From: Triatoma infestans
Taxonomy: Eukaryota > Arthropoda > Insecta > Hemiptera > Reduviidae
Assembly (NCBI GenBank): GCA_011037195.1
Contig: JAAEAF010000186.1
Location: 124,001-188,000 of the forward strand
Length of the DNA stretch: 64,000 nucleotides
Direction of reading: 5' to 3'
Positions 1 through 11,137 of the stretch are shown piece by piece. The translations under genes were made by a program, and so were the position numbers. How positions within the stretch are numbered: the first letter of the stretch is position 1; the number at the start of each line of letters is the position of its first letter. The notes under the pieces are model-generated. The model was not told the DNA's origin and ran no database searches. It was given only the letters and a program-made list of their open reading frames with translations.

Positions 1-1509
1 GATAGTCCAAAGATATCTGATTGACATTCTCCTCTACTTTAAACATCTTGCAGATAGGTATGTTTTTAAAATTCTTCTGTATGTTGTCTTTTATTTCAAT
101 ATTATATTGCAGTAATGGTGAAGCTAGTTTATTTTAGAAAGGTTTCGACGTCAAGAGTTTTCCTTTAAAACTAGCCTTGCATAGGCCATTTCTTGATAGC
201 CATCCCCGTAGGTTTCCTGAAATTTTGTATACTGTTTATAGGCCTACGCAATATATGCCATATTTATTTTAAATATTTATCAGAGAAAATTGATTTTACA
301 AGGATTTTGGGGAAGAGAGGATATTAGACTTTCCTTTAAAGTGGCATTTCAGTATATTGTAGGTTCTACTAACTATCTCATGTTAATGACAATTAAGTGT
401 GTTCCGATTTTGACAAAATTGTACGACTGCAGCGAACAGTTTTTAGGTTTTTGCAATTTTCTCAAATATGACCAAAGATTTACATTGTATGTCGTTATAC
501 AATGTTTAGGTGCACCATTTTTACATTTATTTTTCAATCAAAAATGATTTTAGAGGAATTCTGGGATAGCTAGACGTTAAAGTTCCCACTAAACTGCTAT
601 TTCTCTCTATATTTATTATTTTTAGTATATACTTGCATTATGATTATTACTGTATGTATCGCATTTTACTGTACCCGTATACAGTTCTTGAATGACCGTA
701 ACGGAAACATTTCTTACATTCCATACCTTCTGGGATAGTTGTTGCTCTAGTTATGCTTAAAAGTGCTTGAGTACTGACACTCATTGTTTAGTGCTGTTTC
801 TTTAACTTTCAAATTTCTAATAGTTCAAAGTTATAACCTGAAGAACATCTTTAATTTCTTTATCTCATAATTCGGTATCCACCCCTCTAATTACACTTTG
901 CGTTGTAATAAATATTTAAAAACAGGGAATATCTTTTTAAAATGGTTTTCTTTAAAAACTTTTTAAAATTCTTTAAAAACGGTTTTAAAATCGTCAGGCC
1001 TTAAAATTATAATGAGATGTTTATATGGGAATGGCCTGAGGAGTTTTTAATGGAGAAAGAATTCTTTATTGTTCTGCGTTTCGGGTACCATTGGTGCTTT
1101 TCTTCAGAAGCTCTGCAAAATTTATTGGAGAAAAGGTACATTATTGTACAGTATTCGAGTGAAGAAAAAGTGCATAGATTTATATAATCCTCTCCTACTC
1201 TAAAAGTATCTTTGTCTTTTTTATTTTCTCCTATTGTTAATAACATTACATTTAATTAACTGTCACTTCTGTGTTATAATTTCTTGGTTTTAATATCTTA
1301 TGCTCAGTCTCTTCTGCTAATATCTTTAATTTAAATTTTTCTTTGATTTGTTATAAATCTATGCACTTTTTCTTCACTACAATAATGTACAATAATCCTG
1401 AATTTGATGCAGAAAACCGCCAATGGTAACCGAAACGTAGAGCAACAAAGAATTCTTTTTTCTTTAAAAACTCCTCTGCCATTGCCGTATTGTGTTAATA
1501 CATATACGT

Positions 1510-2230
1510 GCATTCAGGGGACCCCAAAACATATACTTCCGGTGAAAACACAATTTCGAAAATCAGGCACGATCGCAATAACTTCTATAACTAGGAGTAG
1601 GATAATATAAAATGTTTTTAGTGAATGGTCTGTTTTCTCTCTCCCTCTGTGTGTGTGTTTTAAACAGAATATCTCAAAAACGAAAAGTCGTGGGAAGCCA
1701 AACTTGGCATTCCGTTTAGATACTACCACCGCATCAGACAGATTTCGGGAAAACCCATCAACCGGAAATGTGACTTTACTGATTTTTTTTCCCATGATTT
1801 TCTCGAAAATGACTCCATCGTTTTCTTTAAACTTTGTATACTATCTACACACATAAATACGTATCACTTTTATTTGAAAAATTTTCCCGGGAAAACTGAT
1901 TTTCTGGGGGTTCTGGGGGAACGGTAGTAGCGTTATGCTTTCTTCTAAAACACCACTTCAGTATGTGGTTTTACTATATTTATAATATTAATATATCTTA
2001 GAAGCATTGATAGAATTCGTAATTTGAAGGAAATCGATTATACAGAATACGTTTTTGAGCTTTCTGGAATTTTCTAGAAAACAGTTACAACGATTATCTA
2101 TAAGCTTGGAATGCAAGCTGCGTAGATGGAAACGTATCACTTTTTTTTTAAATATTTTTCTGAAAAAATTGATTTTGGAGTACTATATGGGTCTGTTATT
2201 TAATTTAAATTTCTAGAATTTTTGTTGATT
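1510..2230 (+). repeat. Dispersed repeat family A, copy with inverted head
   Basis: The copy is recognised by the string ATTCCGTTTAG at about 1709, followed by a run reading roughly CCGGAAATGTGACTTTACTG. Two internal blocks follow, each running from CGAAAAC/T through ACGTATCACTTTT to GAAAA-TTGATTTT-GG (about 1800-1915 and 2085-2190). The first 75 bases (1519-1592) are the reverse complement of the head of the copies at 35120 and 58130. No ORF of interest is present. The element class is not recognised. Confidence 0.6.
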
Positions 2231-2994
2231 TTGACATAGAGCACTCCAATAAGGCCGCTCAGTTTTTCACACCAGATTTTTTAATATTTATCAATTCATC
2301 TATTCATTTTTTTTGTTTGTTTAATACTGCAATTAATTCTTGATTTGCATTTTATGTCTAATCTGTTTAATCAATTTTTTTATTTCCTTTTTGTTTCATT
2401 TGAATAAATTATTTATTTATCTTTTCCCTCATTAATTACTTTGTGGCTATCTAACTTTTATAGAATAAAGTTCACAGATCTCCTGAAGAAGAGGTGTCCG
2501 TAGAGGAGCCGTATGGTGCCCATATATATATATAAAAAAATATATCCGGCCATTACCGAATAATTGTTTTCATATAACTTTAGGCCTGAGGATTTGGAAA
2601 CTAGTGTTTTTTTCTTATTACCACAGATTCAAGAAACTTATTCGCAGAAATGTCATTATTAATATCAATCGTTAATCGGATGAATCCAGTTTTTTTTAAT
2701 AGATTCTAACTTATGTGGCAACTCTGGATGGTTATGATAAATTAATTTACTAATTGCCATCGGAGACCCAACTTTTTTTTTTATTTAGGCTTTCCGTCAT
2801 GACAAAAAAATGGTCTGGGATCACATATTGTGTATTACATGCTAATATATTTCCATTAAAACTACCTATAGCGAACCTCCCTATAAGGAACCCCACCTGA
2901 TTTCTACGGGTATCACTCATAAAGTCAGTAGTTGATCTTAGACCTATTCTAAATAAATAGTCAAGTACACTTATTTAAATAATAAATTAGTTGT

Positions 2995-3058
2995 TACTAG
3001 AAAGAAAAAAATTCAAACCTTAAATAATCAAAACCTTAATTCGGAATTAATTTTTTAT
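2995..3058 (+). repeat. Left 65-bp direct repeat flanking LINE relic
   Basis: This stretch, with ACCTTAAATAATCAAAA and GGAATTAATTTTTTATT as anchors, is repeated with a handful of mismatches at 4144-4210, immediately after the LINE relic. The pair therefore brackets the insertion. It is either an unusually long target-site duplication or an older tandem duplication that was split. Confidence 0.75.
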
Positions 3059-3059
3059 T

Positions 3060-4112
3060 TGGAGACAGAGAGGCTAGGCTCCTTAGCCAAACATTTGGAC
3101 ATAGTGCTGATACGTCAACCCGGTTTCAGTGTTAAGCATGGTCAAGGATAGCAAGGGTCCAATATATTAGTTCGAGGTCCATTTCAGGTGTTCCTAGGTT
3201 CTAGGGCAGAATGGTCCAAGGAGTGGGAAAAACGCTACCAAACGGGACTCCTGTGGTTCACAGATGGGTCCAACATGGACTGCGGAACTGGAGCTGGAGT
3301 GTGTGGGGTGAGCCCGTAGGTACTAATTGAGAAGCCGCTGGGTAGATACTCCACAATATTCCAGGCTGAGGTGTTTGCCATTAAGGTCTGTGACTAGGAG
3401 AACCTGCGTAGGGCTCCAAGGGGCAAAGTTATAAGCATTTGCTCAGACAGTCAGGCTGCACTGAAAGCCCTAGAGGCTTACAGACCCACCTCATCCCTAG
3501 TTAAGGAATATCGAGAGGCATTCACGAGACTCTCCAAGCACAATAAGGTACAGCTGATATGGGTGCCTGGACATGCAGGGATTGAGAGTAACGAGACAGC
3601 TGATCAACCGGCCAGAAACGGGGCAAACAATCCGTTCAGTGGTCCAGAGCCTGTCCTGGGGATAACCAGTGGAGCGGTCCGTGCAGCGATCGGAGATAGG
3701 CTTCGAAGCAAGCATGAATCGCTCTGAGGGGAGCCCAGGGGGCTATTCAGTAAAAGGATGATGCCTGGACTGTGTAAAAGAAGGACCAATACGACCCTTA
3801 GCCTGGGGAATTACTCCAGATCTCTCTGGAGACGGGACTATTTACGGGTCATGGTAGGTTCAGGAAGTATCTGCACAAGCTGGGGCTAATAAGCTCGGAA
3901 CCCTTGTGCAGACTGTGTCAGGAGGAGGAGGAGGAAACGGCCCCCACCTGCTCTTTGATTGTTGTAATAACTAAATTGCGATACGAATCCTTTGGTAAGT
4001 TGCGACCTGAGGAGATAGTAACGCAAAATGATCTAGTGGTGAAAGCCCTTAATCTGCTTCGAAGGGGAGGGTTCACTAGCCTTTGTTGGCTGCGGTGCTG
4101 GGGTATAGCATG

Positions 4113-4142
<30 letters not shown>
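3060..4142 (+). pseudogene. Dead non-LTR retrotransposon 3' end with RNase H
   Basis: Conceptual translation gives RNase H landmarks in order: FTDGS near 3260, FQAEVFA near 3360, CSDSQAALKAL near 3440 and WVPGHAGIESNE near 3560. A Cys-rich tail follows near 3900-3960, as in the C-terminus of RNase-H-bearing LINEs (I/R1/LOA-like). In-frame stops occur after the first motif, and the AD of the last motif reads ADQPA, so the copy is dead. It ends in a (TAA)n-type run at 4110-4142, the usual tail of some of these LINEs. No reverse transcriptase part remains, so it is 5'-truncated. Clade assignment is inference. Confidence 0.8.

Positions 4143-4143
<1 letters not shown>
4108..4143 (+). repeat. ATA/TAA microsatellite tail
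   Basis: About eleven uninterrupted copies of a TAA-type triplet close the LINE relic. It is best read as the element's 3' tail rather than an independent microsatellite. Confidence 0.85.
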
Positions 4144-4146
<3 letters not shown>

Positions 4147-4210
4147 CAGAAAAGAAAAAAAACTGAAACCTTAAATAATCAAAAACTTAATTAGGAATTA
4201 ATTTTTTATT
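4144..4210 (+). repeat. Right 65-bp direct repeat flanking LINE relic
   Basis: This is the partner of 2995-3058. It matches along about 65 bases with several substitutions and a few A-run length differences. It directly abuts the triplet tail. Confidence 0.75.
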
Positions 4211-4359
4211 ATCTATGTATGATGTATACAAAGTCAATTCGGAATTCTTTTATTTATTATCTGCCATCTCTTTCTGCAGTAAACATAAGTGTTCTTGGCA
4301 TATCATGATTTGTGAATGTACAATGATAGCAGTAGAAAATCTTTAAAAAATAAACTTTA

Positions 4360-4372
4360 TTTCTATTCTAGG
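4360..4372 (+). promoter_or_regulatory. Probable splice acceptor before the large gene
   Basis: A pyrimidine-rich TTATTTCTATTCTAG ends at 4371, two bases before the ATG at 4373. It implies a 5' non-coding exon upstream, possibly left of the LINE relic at 3060-4142. Confidence 0.55.
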
Positions 4373-7300
4373 ATGAATCGAAGGCACAAGTATTTGAAGC
4401 AGACTGAAACACTTCGTTCTTTTGCCTCTCGCCATCAGAAAAGAGATACTGCAATATGTGAAACAGATGTTCCACCAGATTCAAATAACACGATTGTGCC
4501 ACAACATAAATTACGAGAGGTTCACATTGTCTTGCAGAGGTTACGAGTTTTACCAGATAGAGTGAAAGTGCAAGATCATGAAGTTGGTTTGTCAAAGAAA
4601 AAGACGAAGAATACATTGGAAGGTAGGAGGTTAGGGATACATGAGCCAAAGTTACAGACTAGAACGTCACATAAGTTAAGTGAACAAATTAATACAAGTG
4701 ATATTACTTCTGTAAAAACATCAGTATTTCAGAAAAAATCTTCATCGCCACAAACATCAGATTTAAAAAATAATTCTGACTTTGATAGGCCTCAACTGAC
4801 AGAAACATCTGTGAATTCTTTTCAAACACCAGGAAGTCCAGACAGTGATCATAAGAAAAGGATATCTATTGGAGAAAAAAATGATTTATTTTCAGTAGAC
4901 GAATCCCCTAACAAAAGTAATAGTATAAATACAATATCTTCAAGTACTACTTCTAAAAATGAATCACAAGAACAAACTGAATGTAGTCCTAATTCTTCAG
5001 AAGAAAAGGAAATGCTGGTCCAAACTAAATCCAATCCAAAAAAAAGTAAAAAAACTTTTGAGCATAGCAATGCATTATATAACAAGGAGTTACGAAATTT
5101 ACTCGCTGACAAATTGGAAGAAAAGTACGATCACATTTTTAACGCAAGTGATATAAACACGCCCAGTTCTGAATCAGCTTCACGTATCACTCGTTCTTCA
5201 ATTCATTCACTTACGGACAAAACTGTGAAGAGAGAAATATACAATTCAAATGAAGAAAAAGTAATTTCCAATGAAACTGAAAAATTTGCTGATAATAATT
5301 CTGAGAATCAAGGGTCAACTTTTATAAAAAATCCCCAAATTTTTAGCCAAAGTATCAGTAGCAATAAGACTTCTATGGAGACTAAAATAAAACGGTGTAT
5401 ACAAAAAAAACATTTTTTTCCTGAAGCAGAAAGGGAATCAACTCAAACTAAAAATTATTCTAATGAATCAAAAGACGACCAACCCTTTAAAAATGAAGCA
5501 TTACATGCTGAATTACCCCTTGATAATCTTAATGCCTCTCCTTTGTCAACATCAAAAAATCTCAGCGAAGAGGATAATAACATTTCTACAAAAAATGTAG
5601 CGTATAATGAAATAGTTAAAGATAATACAACTGAACAAAAAAATTGGAAGGTAGGAGGAAGCCCATCTTTTATCTTGCATGGATGTGCACTTACTATAAA
5701 GGAAGCAGAAGATCAAGGAAAATCTTTGGGATGTGATGCTAAGATTGGTGAAAATATTCATTTAAAAGAAGATGATAAGTTTAAACGAGTTGCACTAAGG
5801 TTTGAAAATGAAAAATCTTGCAATGAATCTGACTCTTCTTCTCCACCATTACAGTTACTAAACTTGCCGAATGAAAAACACGTACAAAGCTTCAGTAGGG
5901 TAGATCAAGAATCTCATAAACCCGAAAGCGGAAGCAGCCCAGAAAAAGAAAGTGCAACAAGGCCGCAAACTCGTTCTTTAAAGGCAGATTCCGAAAAAGA
6001 AAAATCTTTCACAATGTTTGAATTCATTGCCAAATCTGATGCTATGCCTTTTGAAGAGTCTGAAACAGATTTATTTAATCGTGATGATACCAGTTTTTCA
6101 GGAACCACTAGAGAAAGTTTAACAATGCCGTATAATAAAAATGTTGATCAAACAATAATTTCAAATGTGAATAAAAAAATATCCTTAAATAATGATGAAA
6201 ATAATGGTGAAATTTCATTAGCACCCCAAAAAAGAGACAATCTAAGGAAAAGAAAAATATCCACTGATTTATCCAAAATAACAAATCAAAATATTTCCTC
6301 TTCAAAACCAGTGAATGATTCCTCCGATGACGTTACCATAAGCAGCTCATTAGAAGAGATATCTGCAAATGCTAAAGGAAAAAGAAAGAAAATTATCAGA
6401 GAGATATCACCATCCAGGACAAAACAAACACTTACCACTAGAAGGCGCGTAGCTACGTCCTTTTATTCCTGTGGTAGTAATAACAAAATTAGCTCATTAA
6501 AAGGAACCTCAAGTACAAACCAAGAACTTCCAAAGGATTCTGATTCTGCAATCGCAAATGAAAAAAAGAAAATTGTCATAGATACGGCGCCTTCCACGAT
6601 TAAACGAAAACTTGCCTCTACCTCATTCACTTGTAATGATTCCAGTATAAATAGTACTTTGGAAGAAATTCAGAGTAAAGATCAGAACCTATATCCCAAT
6701 TTAGATCTTTCAAATGAATCAGAATTTGCAATCGTTAAAGGGAAAAAAAAGAAAATTGTCACAGATTTATCAACATCCATGACAAGCCACACCTCTAGAA
6801 GGGGTATAACTTACTCAGCTAATTCCTCTAGTGATTTTACTGTAAATAGCTCGCTAGAAGAGATTGTAAACAAGGATCAAGAACATTCTAAGGATGTCAA
6901 TTTTGCAATCGCTAAAAAGAAAAAAAAGAAAATTATCACAGTTACGTCGCCATCCATGACAAAACAAAAACCTATCTTAATCACATCCAATTCCTTTAAT
7001 GATAGCAATATAAGTACTTTACTAGAAGAGATTTCAAATAAATATCAAGGAATTTCAAATGATTCTAAATCTACAAACATTAAAGGAATAAAAAAGAAAA
7101 TTAACATAAATCCATCGACATCCAATACAAGACAGAAACTCGCCTCTAGAAGGAGGGTATCTTCCTCATCTGTTTCCTCCAATGATTTTAATATAAGTAG
7201 CTCATTACAAAAGATTCAAAGTAAAGGTCGGAAATACTCAATGACCTCTCAATCAGCTTTCGTTAAAGGAAAAAAAAGAAAAATTGTCGTAAATAATTCG

Positions 7301-10300
7301 CGAGCAACGACACAACCGAACCCTGCTTCTTCCTCATCTGATTTATATAAAGATTTTAACATAAATAACTCATTTGAAGAACCTCCAGATAAAGATAAAA
7401 CACTCACAAATGATTCTAAACCTCCAATTCCAAAACGAATAAAAAGGAAAATCGATGCAAATATATCGAAAACCATGAGACGACAGAAACTTGCTTCTAG
7501 AAGGCGGATATCTAACATAACTAATTCTTCAAATGATTTTACAGTAAATAGCTCATCAGAAGTGATTCAACCTAAAGTTCAGGAACTTTTAGATGGTTCT
7601 ATTTCCGCAACTGTTAAAGGAAAAAAAAGGAAAATTTTCACAACTACATCGTCGTCATCAACGACTGTACAAAACCATGTCTCCGACGAGCAACCGCCTC
7701 TCTTATCTGCGTCCTCTAATGATAACATAAATAACTTATTAAACAAAAATCAAAGTAAAAATCTAGGTAGTTTGAAGGATCCCGATTGTTCATCCCCAAA
7801 ATCAGATGCAGAAGGAACTGATTCACTAAGTAGCAAGGATTTATCAAAGAATGTAACGAATGATTTGATAATTGAAACTGAAACATCGGCATTAGATAAT
7901 ACGCAGCCTGTTACCAATAAAAAAAATAATGCCAAAAGAAAATCTGATAAAAAAGAAAGGAAGAAAATAAAAAGTATAGATTCACTCGATTATGAAATAG
8001 TATCCCAGGGGGAAGATAAATTCTTTGATGAAGCTGAATGTTCAAAAACCGTAGAGCATCCTGAAATTCAATTGAAAAAACAACCTTTTATTGATTCCAG
8101 TAGCTCCAATATTGATTCGCCTTTACTTGAAAATTGTCAGAATTCTCGAGATTCCTCACTAGCCCTTTCAGCCGATGCTAATGCTACAAGCATAAACATT
8201 GAAACAAAAACTCAGAACTCAGTGGAAATTATTGCTAAAATTTCTTCTGAAGAAAATATCACTTTAAAAGAAGATAATCCATCCATAAATGTGCATCAGG
8301 TCGTGGAAAAGAATGACACTGGCAATTTCAGTAGTGACATCAGTATATCATCATCTTCGGATAACAGCCTAAACACATTTGATTCTGAACTGTTACCTTC
8401 TATAACCAATGATTATTACAGCGAACACCCAAAATCAGTCGATCATTCTTTAAAAGCTTCTAGTCCTGAGTTAGAAGACCCTCAAAAACTAAAATCATAT
8501 CCTCAGATATCTTCGAATGCTTTGAAATTAGATTTTTCTAAAGAGAGTATTACTGACCATTCAACCAAATCAACAGATAAACTGAATAAAGACGTCTCAA
8601 CTTTTTCAATAAAGGAATCAACAAACGAAAGGAAGGAATTGTCGAATGAAGAAGCCACCGAAACCAGGAGGAGACTTGAAACTTTTAATAAAAATGAAGA
8701 TTCAGCAACATCTCCATCTGTTGCCAGTGTGAGCAAGAGTTTCCCAGTAAAAGAAATACAAGATAAATTAAGTGAAGTGGTCGCAGTTGAGGGTGAATCT
8801 AGTCCTATTGGTACTTTGACAGCAGAAGTAGCTGAAAAGTCTTTTAAAATAGATCTTTCCCTTTCTGTATCAAACGCTTTGAAGTCTACTAAACTTGCTT
8901 TAATGCCTTCACATAAAGCAGAAATGGCAAATTATTTATTAAAACAACTTGCTCTTGATCACGCCCCTTCAAAACAAAATAATGAAATAAATTTTTCCCC
9001 AAATAACTTAAACAAATTAGAAAAGGGTAAATCTGAACCTACATGTTCCTCTGACAAGAGTCTTACATGTGATTTTTCAACGGAAAACAATGCTTTTAAA
9101 AAAGGAAATGAAGATTTGTCTAATAAACCAGAAAACGTTCAAAAAGTAACGTCATCAACTTCCTTCAAAGAAAATGATGGAGAGCATACATTCAAAATTC
9201 CCAATAAAGCAGCACCAAAAGCAAAGAAGAAATCGGTTTATACAAAATCTAATACTTTCTTAAAACCAAAAACAAATGAAAACAATATTTTCTTACAGCG
9301 AATGATGTCTAACTTGAGAGGAAAAACGAAATATACAAAATTATTTATACCTGGTACTATCCAAAGAAGAATTATGACCTCACATTTAATGAAGGTTCCC
9401 CCTAATAGAAATGAGAAGAAAATTCCAATTCCCTATAATGGTCACGCTGGACAACCAATGATACAAAACCCAACATTGCCGAAAAATTTTGTGAAGAATA
9501 TGTCCGAATCGAAACAGCTTTCATCTAATAAAACTATTGAAACAGTACAGAATTCAGCCTTAAATTTAAAAAATGTTTCTTTACTTCCCGAAACAAATAA
9601 ATCACAGGTTTACATCCCAAAAGATAAAGAACCAGCAGGAACTGAAAGAAATTTCCCTATTCCTGAAACACATCCATCATATTTACATCGATCGATTAAA
9701 AAGAAAAATATCATAAATCATTGTAATCAAGATAACGAAGTAATCTTAAAACCTAATCAACAAGACTGTAATGTACCATGTCAAAATGGAAAGATACTTC
9801 ACTCTGACAAAGAAGTTACTAGAAGAGAGTTAAATAAAATTGAATCACAAACACCAACTTGTTTAACTTCTGTTAAATGTGCTATTCATGGTAACAGTAA
9901 GCACTTGGAATCAAATTCTCCATCAAAAATTGTATCAAATCCTATCACCCACAATAAATCTGAAGATAAAACTTACCAAAATACGTTCCAGCTACAGTGT
10001 GAACCCAGTAGTTATATTAATGAAGATAAAGTGAGTTTAACAAATAAAATTTCAGACGGTTCTAATTACAAAAACAATTCTCCCAATACACCAATGGTAT
10101 CATCGTGTAAATCAGTAGAACCAAATGTACTTGTACATAATGCGAAAGAGACGGAAAGTATGGTAGGAAAAAAAGGAAATAAACAGAAAAATTTTGACAC
10201 AAAAAGTAATTCTTCTAAAGATTCATCTTTCAACGATCCTCAAACATCTGAAACATGGAATCATAATCATCTTAAACAGCCTAAAGATCCGCAGGTATCA

Positions 10301-11137
10301 GACAAAGTTTTTTGTTTAAAAAATTTAAACTCAAACAGGCAAAATAGATCTGAAACTAGTTCTGAAAACACCACACACACCCAATCTGACGATTTCTCCC
10401 CACACAAAAAAAATGTAGTCTTGAGAGAGACAAATAAAATTGTAAATTCCTGTTCGAATGAATATAAAATTAGGCAAAATCAATCACAGCAAACTAACGA
10501 TTCTGAACAAAGGTTTCAAAACAAGGTGTCTAATCAAGCTACTTTTGATAGAAAATACACATCTAATTTGAAAACTGCCTCTGATGCAAAAGATAATAAT
10601 CCTAAGAATATTAATCCTTCAGAAATAAATGTACCTTTGGAACAACAGTCTGAGAAATTCGAATTAATATCGAATAAAAATAGCATAGCCCAGACACAAA
10701 ACAAAACAATTAGCATGAACTCTTCAGAGAGAGAAGAACTTGTTACATCGGAATCGTCAGATTTACCAGAAGATACTTCATCAAAGAGATCAAATTTAGC
10801 ATTACAAGTTTGTGACCTAATATCAGAATTACGTAATCTAGATAATACGACAACAGTTGCTTTAAATAATTACAAAAAAAGCATTAATAATGAGGAAGTA
10901 AATCAAGAATTGAAGGCAATGATTCTAAGAGAAGGATTAAGTCTTAAATCTCATCCTGATCGACCACCAGAATGGTTTTTGAAATTTATTGCTAATTTCA
11001 GAAAGCAAGAGCTCTGGAGATTGCATCAAATGTTTAAAATTCATGATCATTTAATGCGAACAGAATCAGCTAAACTTAATTTATTGGAAAAAGTTTACGA
11101 ACAATTAAAGGAAAATGAAGGAATTAAGAATGATTGA
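4373..11137 (+). CDS. Unrecognised 2254-aa Ser/Lys-rich repeat protein
   Basis: I do not recognise the family. One uninterrupted frame of 2254 codons starts at the ATG at 4373. That ATG lies just after a good splice acceptor (TTTCTATTCTAG ending 4371), so an upstream non-coding exon is likely and the codons before it are probably intronic. The protein is rich in Ser, Asn, Lys and Glu, with no signal peptide or membrane segment. Residues about 668-1145 hold eight tandem units of 56-62 residues. Each opens with a basic cluster of the KGKKRKI type, often has an SRRR block, then an acidic/hydrophobic NSSLEEI-like block. The clusters look like nuclear-localisation signals (inference). Only the N-terminal 100 residues and the C-terminal 110 residues look foldable; the end is predicted helical around PPEWFLKFIANFRKQELWRL. 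AATAAA at 11249-11254 fits as the polyadenylation signal. A chromatin or nuclear scaffold role is possible but unproven. Confidence 0.85.
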   Translation: MNRRHKYLKQTETLRSFASRHQKRDTAICETDVPPDSNNTIVPQHKLREVHIVLQRLRVLPDRVKVQDHEVGLSKKKTKNTLEGRRLGIHEPKLQTRTSHKLSEQINTSDITSVKTSVFQKKSSSPQTSDLKNNSDFDRPQLTETSVNSFQTPGSPDSDHKKRISIGEKNDLFSVDESPNKSNSINTISSSTTSKNESQEQTECSPNSSEEKEMLVQTKSNPKKSKKTFEHSNALYNKELRNLLADKLEEKYDHIFNASDINTPSSESASRITRSSIHSLTDKTVKREIYNSNEEKVISNETEKFADNNSENQGSTFIKNPQIFSQSISSNKTSMETKIKRCIQKKHFFPEAERESTQTKNYSNESKDDQPFKNEALHAELPLDNLNASPLSTSKNLSEEDNNISTKNVAYNEIVKDNTTEQKNWKVGGSPSFILHGCALTIKEAEDQGKSLGCDAKIGENIHLKEDDKFKRVALRFENEKSCNESDSSSPPLQLLNLPNEKHVQSFSRVDQESHKPESGSSPEKESATRPQTRSLKADSEKEKSFTMFEFIAKSDAMPFEESETDLFNRDDTSFSGTTRESLTMPYNKNVDQTIISNVNKKISLNNDENNGEISLAPQKRDNLRKRKISTDLSKITNQNISSSKPVNDSSDDVTISSSLEEISANAKGKRKKIIREISPSRTKQTLTTRRRVATSFYSCGSNNKISSLKGTSSTNQELPKDSDSAIANEKKKIVIDTAPSTIKRKLASTSFTCNDSSINSTLEEIQSKDQNLYPNLDLSNESEFAIVKGKKKKIVTDLSTSMTSHTSRRGITYSANSSSDFTVNSSLEEIVNKDQEHSKDVNFAIAKKKKKKIITVTSPSMTKQKPILITSNSFNDSNISTLLEEISNKYQGISNDSKSTNIKGIKKKININPSTSNTRQKLASRRRVSSSSVSSNDFNISSSLQKIQSKGRKYSMTSQSAFVKGKKRKIVVNNSRATTQPNPASSSSDLYKDFNINNSFEEPPDKDKTLTNDSKPPIPKRIKRKIDANISKTMRRQKLASRRRISNITNSSNDFTVNSSSEVIQPKVQELLDGSISATVKGKKRKIFTTTSSSSTTVQNHVSDEQPPLLSASSNDNINNLLNKNQSKNLGSLKDPDCSSPKSDAEGTDSLSSKDLSKNVTNDLIIETETSALDNTQPVTNKKNNAKRKSDKKERKKIKSIDSLDYEIVSQGEDKFFDEAECSKTVEHPEIQLKKQPFIDSSSSNIDSPLLENCQNSRDSSLALSADANATSINIETKTQNSVEIIAKISSEENITLKEDNPSINVHQVVEKNDTGNFSSDISISSSSDNSLNTFDSELLPSITNDYYSEHPKSVDHSLKASSPELEDPQKLKSYPQISSNALKLDFSKESITDHSTKSTDKLNKDVSTFSIKESTNERKELSNEEATETRRRLETFNKNEDSATSPSVASVSKSFPVKEIQDKLSEVVAVEGESSPIGTLTAEVAEKSFKIDLSLSVSNALKSTKLALMPSHKAEMANYLLKQLALDHAPSKQNNEINFSPNNLNKLEKGKSEPTCSSDKSLTCDFSTENNAFKKGNEDLSNKPENVQKVTSSTSFKENDGEHTFKIPNKAAPKAKKKSVYTKSNTFLKPKTNENNIFLQRMMSNLRGKTKYTKLFIPGTIQRRIMTSHLMKVPPNRNEKKIPIPYNGHAGQPMIQNPTLPKNFVKNMSESKQLSSNKTIETVQNSALNLKNVSLLPETNKSQVYIPKDKEPAGTERNFPIPETHPSYLHRSIKKKNIINHCNQDNEVILKPNQQDCNVPCQNGKILHSDKEVTRRELNKIESQTPTCLTSVKCAIHGNSKHLESNSPSKIVSNPITHNKSEDKTYQNTFQLQCEPSSYINEDKVSLTNKISDGSNYKNNSPNTPMVSSCKSVEPNVLVHNAKETESMVGKKGNKQKNFDTKSNSSKDSSFNDPQTSETWNHNHLKQPKDPQVSDKVFCLKNLNSNRQNRSETSSENTTHTQSDDFSPHKKNVVLRETNKIVNSCSNEYKIRQNQSQQTNDSEQRFQNKVSNQATFDRKYTSNLKTASDAKDNNPKNINPSEINVPLEQQSEKFELISNKNSIAQTQNKTISMNSSEREELVTSESSDLPEDTSSKRSNLALQVCDLISELRNLDNTTTVALNNYKKSINNEEVNQELKAMILREGLSLKSHPDRPPEWFLKFIANFRKQELWRLHQMFKIHDHLMRTESAKLNLLEKVYEQLKENEGIKND

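Larger units (their letters stand above)
1..3059. other. Non-genic flank with dispersed repeat family A
   Basis: I see no gene here. The short ORFs are AT-rich noise without family resemblance. Two stretches (about 190-570 and 1510-2230) belong to dispersed repeat family A, which recurs at 17690-18370, 35120-36600 and 58130-58920. The remainder is AT-rich sequence with short A and T runs and a TA run at 2520-2540. Confidence 0.6.

Noticed and set aside
4316..4372. Extending the large gene's start to 4316
   Set aside because: The extra 19 codons lie before a strong splice acceptor and have intron-like composition; the ATG at 4373 is preferred.
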